Origin: a bacterium
GTDB lineage: Bacteria > Bacillota > Clostridia > Lachnospirales > Lachnospiraceae
DNA length: 64,000 nucleotides
Reading direction: 5' to 3'
NCBI GenBank assembly: GCA_030535455.1
Contig: JAUNJY010000020.1
Span: 1 to 64,000, forward strand
The notes under the pieces were generated by a model, which saw only the letters and a list, made by a program, of their open reading frames with translations, did no database searches and was not told the DNA's origin. Below are positions 17,461-25,477 of this stretch, piece after piece (within the stretch, counting starts at the first letter, position 1; the number at the start of each line of letters is the position of its first letter). The position numbers and the translations under genes are program-made.

Positions 17461-18387
17461 ATGGAGGACTATGAATTTATGGTAAATGATTTTGAATTTG
17501 TTGGGGAGCAGGTCGATATTACAAAGGATGAAGTAGAGCCATTCCATCCGGGCTGGAAAGACGTTATAAAACGGTTTTGCAAGAACAAGGGTGCAGTGGC
17601 AGGCCTAATTTGTATCGTTATCATTATCTGCTTGAGTATCTTTGTACCAATGGTCTCAAGCTATCAATTTGATGCCATTGATACGGCAAGTGCCAATATT
17701 GAACCAAATAGTGCGCATCTGTTTGGTACAGATGAGTATGGCCGTGATTTATTCGTAAGATGCTGGCAAGGAACAAGAATTTCCTTATTTATAGCAGTGG
17801 TTGCAGTACTTATCGATGTCTTGATCGGTATGGTATATGGACTTATTTCCGGATATTTTGGAGGACTGTTAGATGGTATCTTACAACGTTTTCAGGAAAT
17901 TATGAACTCTATTCCAACACTTGTAATTCTTACAATCTTGCTGACTGTAATGAAGTCCTCTTTGTTTACAGTTATTATTGCACTGATGTTTACTGAATGG
18001 ATTGCAATGAGCAGGATTACCCGTGCTCAGGTACTTAAGGTAAAACAAGAGGAATATATTCTGGCATCCAGGACCCTTGGTTCTTCCAGCTTTCGACTAA
18101 TCTTTCGAGAAATTGTACCAAATATATATGGACAGCTGATCATCATGTCTATGATGACCATCCCAAATGCTATTTTCTATGAGGCATATCTTGCATTTGT
18201 AGGGCTTGGACTTGCAGTACCTCAGGCTTCTTTAGGAACGTTGATCAATGAAGGATTTAACAGTGTCTTGGTATATCCTTATATGATGATCATTCCTGCA
18301 GTCATCTTGGCAATCTTAATGCTAAGCTTTAACTTATGCGGTGATGGTTTGCGTGATGCCTTAGATCCTACAATGAAGGAGAGATAA
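17461..18387 (+). CDS. oppC: Oligopeptide ABC transporter permease
   Basis: 308-residue second permease. A soluble N-terminal part (about 1-40) contains PFHPGWKDVIKRF, followed by six helices. The OppC marker HLFGTDEYGRDLF is near 85-97 and the EAA loop (YILASRTLGSSSFRLIFRE) near 200. AAAGGAGG, at the end of oppB, serves as ribosome binding site. The oppD start follows after one base. Confidence 0.9.
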   Translation: MEDYEFMVNDFEFVGEQVDITKDEVEPFHPGWKDVIKRFCKNKGAVAGLICIVIIICLSIFVPMVSSYQFDAIDTASANIEPNSAHLFGTDEYGRDLFVRCWQGTRISLFIAVVAVLIDVLIGMVYGLISGYFGGLLDGILQRFQEIMNSIPTLVILTILLTVMKSSLFTVIIALMFTEWIAMSRITRAQVLKVKQEEYILASRTLGSSSFRLIFREIVPNIYGQLIIMSMMTIPNAIFYEAYLAFVGLGLAVPQASLGTLINEGFNSVLVYPYMMIIPAVILAILMLSFNLCGDGLRDALDPTMKER

Positions 18388-18388
18388 T

Positions 18389-19471
18389 ATGGAAGAGAAA
18401 GAACTGATTTTAAACGTACAAGATTTAAAAGTATCATTTAAGACGGATAATGGAATCGTCAAAGCCGTCCGCGGAGTCAATTTTAAATTACATAAAGGTG
18501 AGACAATTGCAATTGTAGGAGAATCAGGCTCAGGAAAATCGGTTTCTGCAAAAGCAGTAATGGGCTTGCTAGCAAGTAATGCCACCATTGAGGGCGGAAC
18601 TATAGATTATACTTGGAACGATGAATATACGGGAGAGAAAAAGGAAGCAGATCTTGTCAAACTGTCAACAGAGGACATGCAAAAGATAATACGTGGTCGA
18701 AAGATTGCCATGGTATTTCAGGACCCAATGACTTCTCTAGATCCTACCATGACCATTGGAAAGCAGATTATGGAGCCAATGATCGTCCATTATAACAAGA
18801 GCAAGGAAGAGGCCTATGAGAAAGCAGTGGAATTATTAAAACTGGTTGGAATTACAGATGGAGAGCGCCGTATGAAGAATTATCCCCATCAGCTATCCGG
18901 AGGAATGCGTCAGCGTATTGTCATAGCCATTGCCTTATCCTGTGATCCTTATGTGTTAATTTGTGATGAGCCAACGACTGCACTGGACGTTACCATTCAG
19001 GCAAAAATATTAAAATTAATTCAGGATATTCAAAAACAAAAAGAACTTTCCGTTATTTATATTACCCATGACCTGGGTGTCGTGGCAAAGGTTGCAGACC
19101 ACATCAATGTTATGTATGCAGGTAAGATTGTGGAGACAGGAACTACGGAGGAACTCTTTTATGATCCAAGACATCCGTATACATGGGGATTGCTGTCATC
19201 AATGCCAGATATGTCGACAGATAGTGATACCCTGTACAGCATTCCGGGAACTCCGCCCAATATGATACAGGAAATACAAGGAGATCCATTTGCAAGAAGA
19301 AATCCTTACGCACTGCAGATCGATTATCGTCTGGAGCCTCCGATGTTTCCGGTTAAGGGGTCTGATACCCATAAAGTTGCTTCTTGGCTGATGCATGAGA
19401 AAGCACCAAAAGTCGAAATGCCTGAAACGTTAAAGAAGAGGATTGAAGCAATGAAACGGGGGGATGAATGA
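18389..19471 (+). CDS. oppD: Oligopeptide ABC transporter ATPase
   Basis: 360-residue ATPase. Walker A GESGSGKS near 44-51, signature LSGGMRQR near 170, Walker B LICDEPTTALD near 190, and the C-terminal oligopeptide/dipeptide transporter tail (HPYTWGLLSSMPD). An insertion after Walker A (near 70-90, TWNDEYTGEKKE) is usual in OppD. It pairs with OppF and overlaps its gene by four bases. Confidence 0.9.
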   Translation: MEEKELILNVQDLKVSFKTDNGIVKAVRGVNFKLHKGETIAIVGESGSGKSVSAKAVMGLLASNATIEGGTIDYTWNDEYTGEKKEADLVKLSTEDMQKIIRGRKIAMVFQDPMTSLDPTMTIGKQIMEPMIVHYNKSKEEAYEKAVELLKLVGITDGERRMKNYPHQLSGGMRQRIVIAIALSCDPYVLICDEPTTALDVTIQAKILKLIQDIQKQKELSVIYITHDLGVVAKVADHINVMYAGKIVETGTTEELFYDPRHPYTWGLLSSMPDMSTDSDTLYSIPGTPPNMIQEIQGDPFARRNPYALQIDYRLEPPMFPVKGSDTHKVASWLMHEKAPKVEMPETLKKRIEAMKRGDE

Positions 19472-20394
19472 TGAGTGATACAATACTTGAAGTAAAAGAC
19501 TTAAAGCAGTATTTTAAGATGAACCACAAGGAGACAGTCCGCGCAGTAGATGGAATATCATTTAATATCGAAAAAGGGAAGACTTACGGATTAGTGGGAG
19601 AGTCAGGTTCTGGAAAGTCGACAACCGGCCGCTCCATTATTCAACTATATAAGCCAACTGGAGGACAGATTATTTTTCAAGGAATGGACATCTCAGGAAA
19701 ACTAAAAAAAGAAGAGAAGAAGTTTTTACATACTAAGATGCAGATGATTTTTCAGGATCCTATGGCCTGCCTAAATCCTAGAAAGAAAGTAATCGATATT
19801 ATTGGAGAAGGGCTGATGATCCACAAGGTATGTAAGACTAGGGAAGAGATGGAGGAAAAGGTATATCAGATTCTTGAGCTGGTAGGCTTGTCAAAGGAAC
19901 ATGCAAAACGATATCCTCATCAGTTTTCCGGTGGACAGAGACAGAGAATTGGAATTGCTCGAGCATTGGTCTTAGAGCCAGACTTAATCATTGCAGATGA
20001 AGCAATTTCTGCACTGGATGTGTCGATTCAGGCACAGGTAGTTAATTTAATGAAAAAGATCCAAAAGGAAACAGGAATCGCCTATTTATTTATTGCCCAT
20101 GATTTAAGTATGGTAAAATATATATCTGACCATATCGGAGTGCTCCATCTAGGACACCTTGTAGAGTCGGGAAGCGTAGAAGAAATCTTTGAACATCCAA
20201 TCCATCCTTATACCAAGTCATTACTTAGTGCCATACCAGTGCCTAATCCTAGAGTCGAACGGACAAAGGTGCTTCATGAATATGACATATCCATGTTAGA
20301 TTGCCCATATACAGAAAGCAAGCGTATCCTCGTGGGCGGTACCCATTATGTACTTGGGACAGAAGAAGAAGTAAAAAGATGGGGAACAAAGTAG
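19468..20394 (+). CDS. oppF: Oligopeptide ABC transporter ATPase
   Basis: 308-residue second ATPase. Walker A GESGSGKST near 44-52, signature FSGGQRQR near 152, Walker B LIIADEAISALD near 172, and the C-terminal HPYTKSLLSAIP tail. The first two codons are both ATG (19468 and 19471); the second is nearer the usual spacing from GGGGGATG, so either may be used. Last gene of the opp operon; I see no strong terminator in the 136 bases after it. Confidence 0.9.
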   Translation: MMSDTILEVKDLKQYFKMNHKETVRAVDGISFNIEKGKTYGLVGESGSGKSTTGRSIIQLYKPTGGQIIFQGMDISGKLKKEEKKFLHTKMQMIFQDPMACLNPRKKVIDIIGEGLMIHKVCKTREEMEEKVYQILELVGLSKEHAKRYPHQFSGGQRQRIGIARALVLEPDLIIADEAISALDVSIQAQVVNLMKKIQKETGIAYLFIAHDLSMVKYISDHIGVLHLGHLVESGSVEEIFEHPIHPYTKSLLSAIPVPNPRVERTKVLHEYDISMLDCPYTESKRILVGGTHYVLGTEEEVKRWGTK

Positions 20395-20530
20395 GGTGGA
20401 CAGTAAATAATAATGGAACAGTGTGACAACATCTAACACTTATATACATGGTATAATAAACCAATTGAAATCCTCTATTTTTTATAGTATTTTAGTCCTA
20501 TAGAATTGAAATAAAAGAGGGGAAACAGTT

Positions 20531-20827
20531 ATGAAAATCATCGAAACTAGAAGTAAAAAGACACCTGCAGGCCCAGGAATTTGGGGCTATGACGCGGAGG
20601 CCATGGTAGAGGACCAAGGGCAAGTCTTATACATTCATGCAAATTACTATATGGGGGATCACTATACAGTATCGAGTGAAAGTATGTTTGATTATATGAC
20701 TGGAGAAACAGAAGAAGAACCATACGGCGAGTTCCTTGAAGAATATGAGGACTTGGAAGATGCAGAAAGTTCTGAATACTATGAAGTATTCGAAATGCTA
20801 GAGGAAATGATTAAGGAGTTAGATTAA
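20531..20827 (+). CDS. Small acidic protein of unknown function (98 aa)
   Basis: Soluble protein with a basic N-terminus (MKIIETRSKKTPAGPG) and a very acidic C-terminal half (EFLEEYEDLEDAESSEYYEV). No motif recognised. AGAGGGGAAA lies before the ATG, and TATAAT at 20452-20457 may be its -10. Followed 34 bases later by an HD hydrolase gene with its own ribosome binding site; the two may be cotranscribed. Confidence 0.65.
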   Translation: MKIIETRSKKTPAGPGIWGYDAEAMVEDQGQVLYIHANYYMGDHYTVSSESMFDYMTGETEEEPYGEFLEEYEDLEDAESSEYYEVFEMLEEMIKELD

Positions 20828-20861
20828 TCATAGATAAATAAAAAAAGAGGTAGAGGATCTT

Positions 20862-21395
20862 ATGAGTTTTATTACCACATTTACGGGGAAAAAGTTTGAC
20901 CCGATCAATCCGGAAGTTGAGTTAATCGATATTCGTGATATTGCGCATGCATTATCCATGCTTTGCAGGGCAAATGGCCATGTAAAACATTTTTATACAG
21001 TGGGACAGCATTCCCTTGCATGCTATTACGAAGCAGAAGCAAGAGGGTATTCTGAGAAGATTAAGATGGCTTGCTTGCTGCATGATGCCAGTGAAGCCTA
21101 TTTATCGGACGTGACTCGCCCAATTAAAGCGACGTTGCCAGAATATTTGGTAGTGGAAGACAAGTTACAGAGTGTAATTTGGAATAAATTTTTACCAAGC
21201 CCATTAACGAAAGAAGAGGAAAAGACTGTTTTTGAGATTGATGATGACATGCTTGCCTATGAGTTTAAACATTTAATGCCACGAGAATTATCAGATCGTT
21301 ATAATAATATCGTGGGTGCTCATGATTTAAGCTTTACAGATCCTCAATTGGTGGAAGACCAATTATTTAAATTAATGAATAAAGACTTGAAATAA
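20862..21395 (+). CDS. HD-domain phosphohydrolase (YfbR-like)
   Basis: 177-residue metal-dependent phosphohydrolase, probably acting on nucleotides. Metal-binding residues of the HD fold are visible: His in HFYTVGQHS (near 44-52), the doublet in LLHDASEAYL (near 74) with DVTRP after it, and Asp in FEIDDDMLAYEF. The pattern QHS...HDASEAYLSDVTRPIK resembles E. coli YfbR/YfdR-type enzymes. Directly followed by the repeat-laden region. Confidence 0.8.
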   Translation: MSFITTFTGKKFDPINPEVELIDIRDIAHALSMLCRANGHVKHFYTVGQHSLACYYEAEARGYSEKIKMACLLHDASEAYLSDVTRPIKATLPEYLVVEDKLQSVIWNKFLPSPLTKEEEKTVFEIDDDMLAYEFKHLMPRELSDRYNNIVGAHDLSFTDPQLVEDQLFKLMNKDLK

Positions 21396-21403
21396 CATAA
21401 AAA

Positions 21404-21703
21404 AGAACTGTCATTCTAGAAAAAGATGACAGTTCTCAGCTTGTCGACAAAGTCGCCAAGCTTTGGATGAAATCAGGATTTCATCCAGTGCCGGAGGAAA
21501 TGATTAGTGCTCATTCGTGCAAGTCCTTATAAAGCAGGACCTATTCGCACTAATCCGATATCCGAAAAGCGTGGTTTCCGGATATCGATTTCAATGAAAA
21601 CCCAGGTTTTCAAACTTTCCTCTAAGCAGTGCGCTGGAGTGAATGTAAGATTTCATTTGTCTACAGTCTGAGAACTGTCATTCTAGAAAAAGATGACAGT
21701 TCT
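21404..21703. repeat. Palindromic insert flanked by a duplicated terminator hairpin (copy 2)
   Basis: A 33-base hairpin (arms AGAACTGTCAT and ATGACAGTTCT) occurs identically at 21404-21436 and 21671-21703. The 234-base insert between them starts CAGCTTGTCGACAAAG and ends TTTGTCTACAGTCTG. The first ~45 and last ~45 bases match copy 1 at 1629-1724 almost exactly. This copy has about 138 extra bases in the middle, made of nested palindromes: GATTAGTGC/GCACTAATC, AGTCCT/AGGACC, GATATCCG/CGGATATC, GGAGGAAA/TTTCCTC. No coding sequence. Confidence 0.85.
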
Positions 21704-21709
21704 TTTTTT
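21671..21709 (+). terminator. Intrinsic terminator (distal copy) after the HD hydrolase gene
   Basis: Arms AGAACTGTCAT and ATGACAGTTCT followed by seven T. The identical proximal hairpin at 21404 is followed by the insert instead of T residues. Confidence 0.85.
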
Positions 21710-21710
21710 A

Positions 21711-22113
21711 ATGCCTAGGAAACTCCTCTTCGAGCAGCTTCCTAGGCATTAAAAAACGCCCTAAAAGGCAGGGCGAAGGATGCACACTCACCGGAAAGGA
21801 AGATGTCGCTAGCGCGACCCGGTTCGGCGCAGAAAAGTGTGTGTTCCTTGTAAGCAGTTTAAGACGCAAGAATATATGAAACACACACTTTTAATGGCTA
21901 GGAAACTCCTCTTCGAGCAGCTTCCTAGGCATTAAAAAACGCCCTAAAAGGCAGGGCGAAGGATGCACACTCACCGGAAAGGAAGATGTCGCTAGCGCGA
22001 CCCGGTTCGGCGCAGAAAAGTGTGTGTTCCTTGTAAGCAGTTTAAGACGCAAGAATATATGAAACACACACTTTTAATGGCTAGGAAACTCCTCTTCGAG
22101 CAGTTTCCTAGCC
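21711..22113. repeat. Tandem 183-bp repeat, two full copies plus a third hairpin head
   Basis: The unit starting AGGAAACTCCTCTTCGAGCA recurs at 21717, 21900 and 22083, a constant 183-bp period. Each head is a hairpin with arms such as ATGCCTAGGAA/TTCCTAGGCAT. The body contains CGCCCT...AGGGCG, GGATGCACACTCACCGG, TGTCGCTAGCGCGACC, TTCGGCGC and AAGTGTGTG...CACACACTTTT. Only the third head's arms differ (GGCTAGGAAACT/AGTTTCCTAGCC), and it ends next to the small gene at 22117. Related fragments occur at 1762, 29495, 34835, 48823, 49030 and 57262. Confidence 0.9.
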
Positions 22114-22116
22114 AAA

Positions 22117-22248
22117 TCATTTTGATTTGTTTGCTTTTTTCTTTGCAGCATTTTTGGCATTGCCTTTGGCTAGCTTTGCGGAGCGTGATTTGGCAAGTTC
22201 TTTTTGTGCAGCTTTCTTTTTTCTAGCAGCAGGATTTTTATCGCCCAT
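22117..22248 (-). CDS. Small Lys/Ala-rich basic protein (43 aa)
   Basis: Starts MGDKNPAARKKKAAQKELAK and ends KKKANKSK; about one third Lys/Arg and one third Ala, with no hydrophobic core. AAGGAGG lies seven bases before this ATG; another ATG two codons upstream is too close to it. The composition suggests a nucleic-acid-binding or disordered protein, but no family is recognised. It is followed on its own strand by the hairpin GGCTAGGAAACT/AGTTTCCTAGCC, the last head of the tandem repeat. Confidence 0.6.
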   Translation of the reverse strand: MGDKNPAARKKKAAQKELAKSRSAKLAKGNAKNAAKKKANKSK

Positions 22249-22333
22249 ACTCATTCCTCCTTCAGGTGAAGTTGTCCTGATTTATTTTATGAATAAAAAT
22301 CCTCAAATAGAAGCTAATGTGTAGGACAAAAGT

Positions 22334-22723
22334 CTATTTTTTATGAATTGCCTCTGTTCCTGCTTCTAATGCAGTGCGATAATACTCGCATTTATAATCA
22401 ATCGTTTCCATGACTTGCTCTAATTCTTCGATTTGTTTCTGTACAATGGCTTTTCGTTCTAAGAACATTTCATAACGTTCTTTAAGACTTTCATCACCCT
22501 GACCGCACCAATCAATAAACTGTTTGATATCCTTAATTGGCATGCCGGTTGCTTTTAGACAGTCAATCACCTTTAAGAAACCTAGATCGGCTTCAGTAAA
22601 ACGACGGATACCGCTTTCACTGCGCTTAATATTAGGAAGCAGTCCTTCCTTTTCATAATAACGTAATGTATAAGACGTAAGATTAAGAAGTTTTCCAACC
22701 TCACCAATGCTATATGTTTGCAT
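22334..22723 (-). CDS. MerR-family transcriptional regulator
   Basis: 129-residue regulator. The N-terminal winged helix has YSIGEVGKLLNLTSYTLRYYEKEGLLP (core TLRYYEKEGLL near 20-30) and SGIRRFTEADL. A coiled-coil dimer helix lies at about 80-118. The C-terminus lacks paired Cys for metal binding, so it resembles the aldehyde/redox-responsive AdhR/NmlR-like group. AGGAGG precedes the ATG. A palindromic 19-bp-spacer promoter lies 37-67 bases upstream (22760-22790) and a second copy before the alcohol dehydrogenase at 26737, which is its likely target. Confidence 0.85.
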   Translation of the reverse strand: MQTYSIGEVGKLLNLTSYTLRYYEKEGLLPNIKRSESGIRRFTEADLGFLKVIDCLKATGMPIKDIKQFIDWCGQGDESLKERYEMFLERKAIVQKQIEELEQVMETIDYKCEYYRTALEAGTEAIHKK

Positions 22724-22759
22724 ATAAACCTCCTAAAATAATACATAGATAAAAAAGTC

Positions 22760-22790
22760 TTGACTTCGAGTTAACTCTAACACGTATAAT
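22760..22790 (+). promoter_or_regulatory. MerR-type promoter, 19-bp spacer with palindrome, pointing right
   Basis: TTGACT (22760-22765), a 19-bp spacer with the palindrome GAGTTAACTC, TATAAT (22785-22790). The long spacer is the hallmark of MerR-activated promoters. It points away from merR into the end of the lysR gene, so its transcript would be antisense to lysR, or the site serves mainly for merR autoregulation. Confidence 0.75.
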
Positions 22791-22804
22791 CAGAAAAAGC
22801 AAGG

Positions 22805-23692
22805 TCATGACTGAGCATGAAATGTATCTTTCATACAGCTTATAAATTTTTCTGCTGCTTTTGAAAAAACCTGATACTTTTTCCAAACGACTACCAGATG
22901 AGATTCCAGAGGTGGAAATAAGGGACGAAAGCAAAGTCTGCTGTCTCCCGTTGTATTAATCAGCTTGTCAAGGCAGAGTGCATAGCCCATCCCTTGTTCT
23001 ACTAACAAAGAGGCATTGAAGACCAGATTATAGGTGGAGACAATGTTAAGTTCATCAAAGTCATGCCCAAGCCACTTGGTCATTTGCTCATTTACCATGG
23101 TCTGGCGGGAGGTGATAATCGGAAGTGAAGTTAAGTCAGAAGCTTCAATCTGAGTTTTAGAAGCAAGCGGACTGTCCTTTCGCATTAAAACACCCCAAGT
23201 ATCCTTAGCAGGAATACGGATGAAATCATATTTTGTAATATCTGCAGGATCGATCAGTACACCAAAGTCAATCAGCCCTTTATCCAGATGATCAATGACG
23301 TCATCCCCATTTCCACTAAATAAATGATAGCGGATTTCCGGGTATTGTTTTTGCAAATCATGAGCGATTTGGGCAAGTAACCTCATGGCATCCGTTTCAC
23401 CGCCTCCAATGAAAATATCGCCGCCAATCAATTCATCATCTGTAGAGAACTCAGCCGTAGTCTTTTCAACTAAATCGAGAATTTCCTGTGCTCTTTTTCG
23501 CAGGAACATCCCTTCTTCTGTAAGGGTGATCTTTCGATTTCCGCGAATAAACAAAGACTTACCTAATTCATCTTCTAGATCCATCAGCTGCCTGGACAAC
23601 GTGGGTTGGGAAATATGTAGTAATTCTGCGGCACCAGATATGGTCTGTTCTCTTGCCACTGCGAGAAAATATCGTAAGACACGTAATTCCAT
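22805..23692 (-). CDS. LysR-family transcriptional regulator
   Basis: 295 residues from the ATG at 23692, chosen because AAAGGTGG lies seven bases upstream; a frame opening at 23752 has no such site. The N-terminal helix-turn-helix (MELRVLRYFLAVAREQTISG then AAELLHISQPTLSRQLMDLE) is followed by a periplasmic-binding-protein-like effector domain (about 90-290). It is divergent from the 80-residue protein gene at 23824, with TATAAT at 23799. That pair may be its target. The effector is unknown. Confidence 0.85.
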   Translation of the reverse strand: MELRVLRYFLAVAREQTISGAAELLHISQPTLSRQLMDLEDELGKSLFIRGNRKITLTEEGMFLRKRAQEILDLVEKTTAEFSTDDELIGGDIFIGGGETDAMRLLAQIAHDLQKQYPEIRYHLFSGNGDDVIDHLDKGLIDFGVLIDPADITKYDFIRIPAKDTWGVLMRKDSPLASKTQIEASDLTSLPIITSRQTMVNEQMTKWLGHDFDELNIVSTYNLVFNASLLVEQGMGYALCLDKLINTTGDSRLCFRPLFPPLESHLVVVWKKYQVFSKAAEKFISCMKDTFHAQS

Positions 23693-23823
23693 AGTAAAAC
23701 CACCTTTCTTATTAACTAAAGTATAATTGTTTTTCGTATACCTTTCAAGCATGACTATATATTTGATATAAGTATTAGCTATTGAAGAAAAAGAGTCTTA
23801 TAATGCATGTATAGGAGGTAGGT

Positions 23824-24066
23824 ATGGAAGATAAGTTGGTGAAAGAGGAAACGTTAATTCAGAATTTAAAGGACGCAGGCTGTTCCGATAAATGTACAAA
23901 CGAATTTATGAAACAGGAAGAAAATGAAAATACAGCAGAGCAATTGCGAATTCTTAAACGGCAGCGATCCTTGTTATTACATCAGATCCACAGCTACAAT
24001 GAGAAACTAGATTGTTTGGACTATTTAATTTATAAAATCAATGGAAAGAGGAGTGGTGGAAAATGA
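23824..24066 (+). CDS. Conserved-looking small protein (80 aa), first gene of a lipoprotein pair
   Basis: Soluble, mostly helical protein with CSDKC near 20-24 and a helix-rich centre (EQLRILKRQRSLLLHQIHSY). No domain recognised. AGGAGG lies close before the ATG. Its last codons overlap the start of the cyclophilin-like lipoprotein gene by four bases, so translation is coupled. Its position opposite lysR suggests control by that regulator. Confidence 0.7.
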   Translation: MEDKLVKEETLIQNLKDAGCSDKCTNEFMKQEENENTAEQLRILKRQRSLLLHQIHSYNEKLDCLDYLIYKINGKRSGGK

Positions 24067-24569
24067 GTAAAGCCACAGCATTACTTGCTGCAGGATGTAT
24101 GCTTATCCTTTTGGCAAGTTGTGAAAAGAACGGTGACATAAATAATAGTACCGCCCCTTCTACTACAGAAAGCATATATTCAGCAGAGCCTGAACAAAAG
24201 GAACAAGAAAGAAGTGAGGTAAGCATGACAATCAAAGTTGGTGAGAAAGAATTTGCGGTTGTTCTATATGACAATGCTGCCGCAAAAGAGTTAGTAAAAC
24301 GATTGCCGGTCACAGTAGATATGAAAGAGTTACATGGAAACGAAAAGTACTATTATTGGGATCAGGACTTTCCAACAGATGCGAAAAATCCAGGGACAAT
24401 TAAAACAGGTGATTTAATGTTATTTGGATCGGATTGTCTAGTCTTATTTTATAAGGAGTTTACTACATCCTATAGTTACACTCCCCTTGGCTATATTACG
24501 AAACCGGAGGAGCTTCAAGATGCGGTTGATAAGGGAAATGTACAGATCACATTGCAGGCAATCCAATAG
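24063..24569 (+). CDS. Cyclophilin-like fold lipoprotein
   Basis: 168 residues. Signal peptide with lipobox LLASC (Cys near 20), a Ser/Thr/Glu-rich linker to about 50, then a domain with TIKVGEKEFAVVLYDNAAAK, LPVTVDMKELHGNEKYYY, GDLMLFGSDCLVLFYK and PLGYITKPEEL. This is the pattern of small cyclophilin-like (DUF-type) proteins found as lipoproteins or cytoplasmic proteins in Firmicutes. Exposed on the outside of the membrane; function unknown. Confidence 0.75.
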   Translation: MSKATALLAAGCMLILLASCEKNGDINNSTAPSTTESIYSAEPEQKEQERSEVSMTIKVGEKEFAVVLYDNAAAKELVKRLPVTVDMKELHGNEKYYYWDQDFPTDAKNPGTIKTGDLMLFGSDCLVLFYKEFTTSYSYTPLGYITKPEELQDAVDKGNVQITLQAIQ

Positions 24570-24619
24570 AAAGACTAAAAAGAAACTAACAACAAAGCTT
24601 TAAAATAAAGGAGAATAAT

Positions 24620-25477
24620 ATGAATAAAGTAATTGAACAACAATTTTTAACTGGGGAACGTGCCTTATTTGGCGCAAAAAATTTAGAAATCCACTATTCT
24701 ACATTTGCAGATGGAGAATCACCATTAAAGGAATGTAGCGATATTGACTTGATAAATAGTATGTTTAAATGGAAATACCCACTTTGGTACAGCAAAAATA
24801 TTACAATGAAAGATTGTACCTTATTTGATATGGCTCGTGCAGGGATCTGGTATACCAATAATATTTCTATGTCAGACTGTGTCATTCAGGCACCAAAGAC
24901 ATTCCGTAGAGCAACGGAAATTAAACTGAACAATGTCACTATGCCAAATGCGGAAGAAACATTATGGAATTGCAGCGATATTCAGATGAAAAATGTCACT
25001 GCAAAGGGTGATTATTTTGCAATGAACAGCAAGAATATGAAAATTGATGGATTTGAGTTAGTGGGAAACTATTCCTTTGATGGCGGAAAGAATATTGAAA
25101 TCAGAAATGCAAAATTATTATCTAAGGATGCATTCTGGAACTGTGAAAATGTTACAGTATATGACTCCTTTATTTCTGGAGAATACCTTGGCTGGAACGC
25201 AAAGAATGTTACATTGATCAACTGTACCATCGAAAGCTTACAAGGAATGTGTTATATGAATAATATCGTGCTAAAAGATTGTCGATTATTAAATACTACC
25301 TTGGCATTTGAATACTCTACTGTAGATGCGCAAATCAATGGCATGGTGGACAGCGTATGTAATCCAAGTGGCGGAACCATTACTGCAGATTCCATTGGCG
25401 AACTGATTATGGATGAGACAAAAATCAATCCTGCAAAGACTAGGATTACGACAGGAGCGATGGAAAATGCAATATAA
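24620..25477 (+). CDS. DUF3737 right-handed beta-helix protein
   Basis: 285 residues with no signal peptide. Repeating turns of about 20 residues (SDIDLINSMFKWKYPLWYSK, NITMKDCTLFDMARAGIWY, NISMSDCVIQAPKTFRR) indicate a parallel beta-helix, as in the DUF3737 family. Function of the family is unknown. AAAGGAG lies before the ATG. The last 11 bases overlap the PatB-like lyase gene, so the two are probably made together, a pairing that may point to a shared substrate. Confidence 0.85.
   Translation: MNKVIEQQFLTGERALFGAKNLEIHYSTFADGESPLKECSDIDLINSMFKWKYPLWYSKNITMKDCTLFDMARAGIWYTNNISMSDCVIQAPKTFRRATEIKLNNVTMPNAEETLWNCSDIQMKNVTAKGDYFAMNSKNMKIDGFELVGNYSFDGGKNIEIRNAKLLSKDAFWNCENVTVYDSFISGEYLGWNAKNVTLINCTIESLQGMCYMNNIVLKDCRLLNTTLAFEYSTVDAQINGMVDSVCNPSGGTITADSIGELIMDETKINPAKTRITTGAMENAI

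Noticed and set aside
21396..22113. Possible CRISPR array
   Set aside because: Only two long 183-bp units in tandem, no short repeats with unique spacers and no cas genes.
22127..22324. 65-residue hydrophobic frame on the plus strand
   Set aside because: It is the antisense image of the basic 43-residue gene, which has the perfect ribosome binding site.
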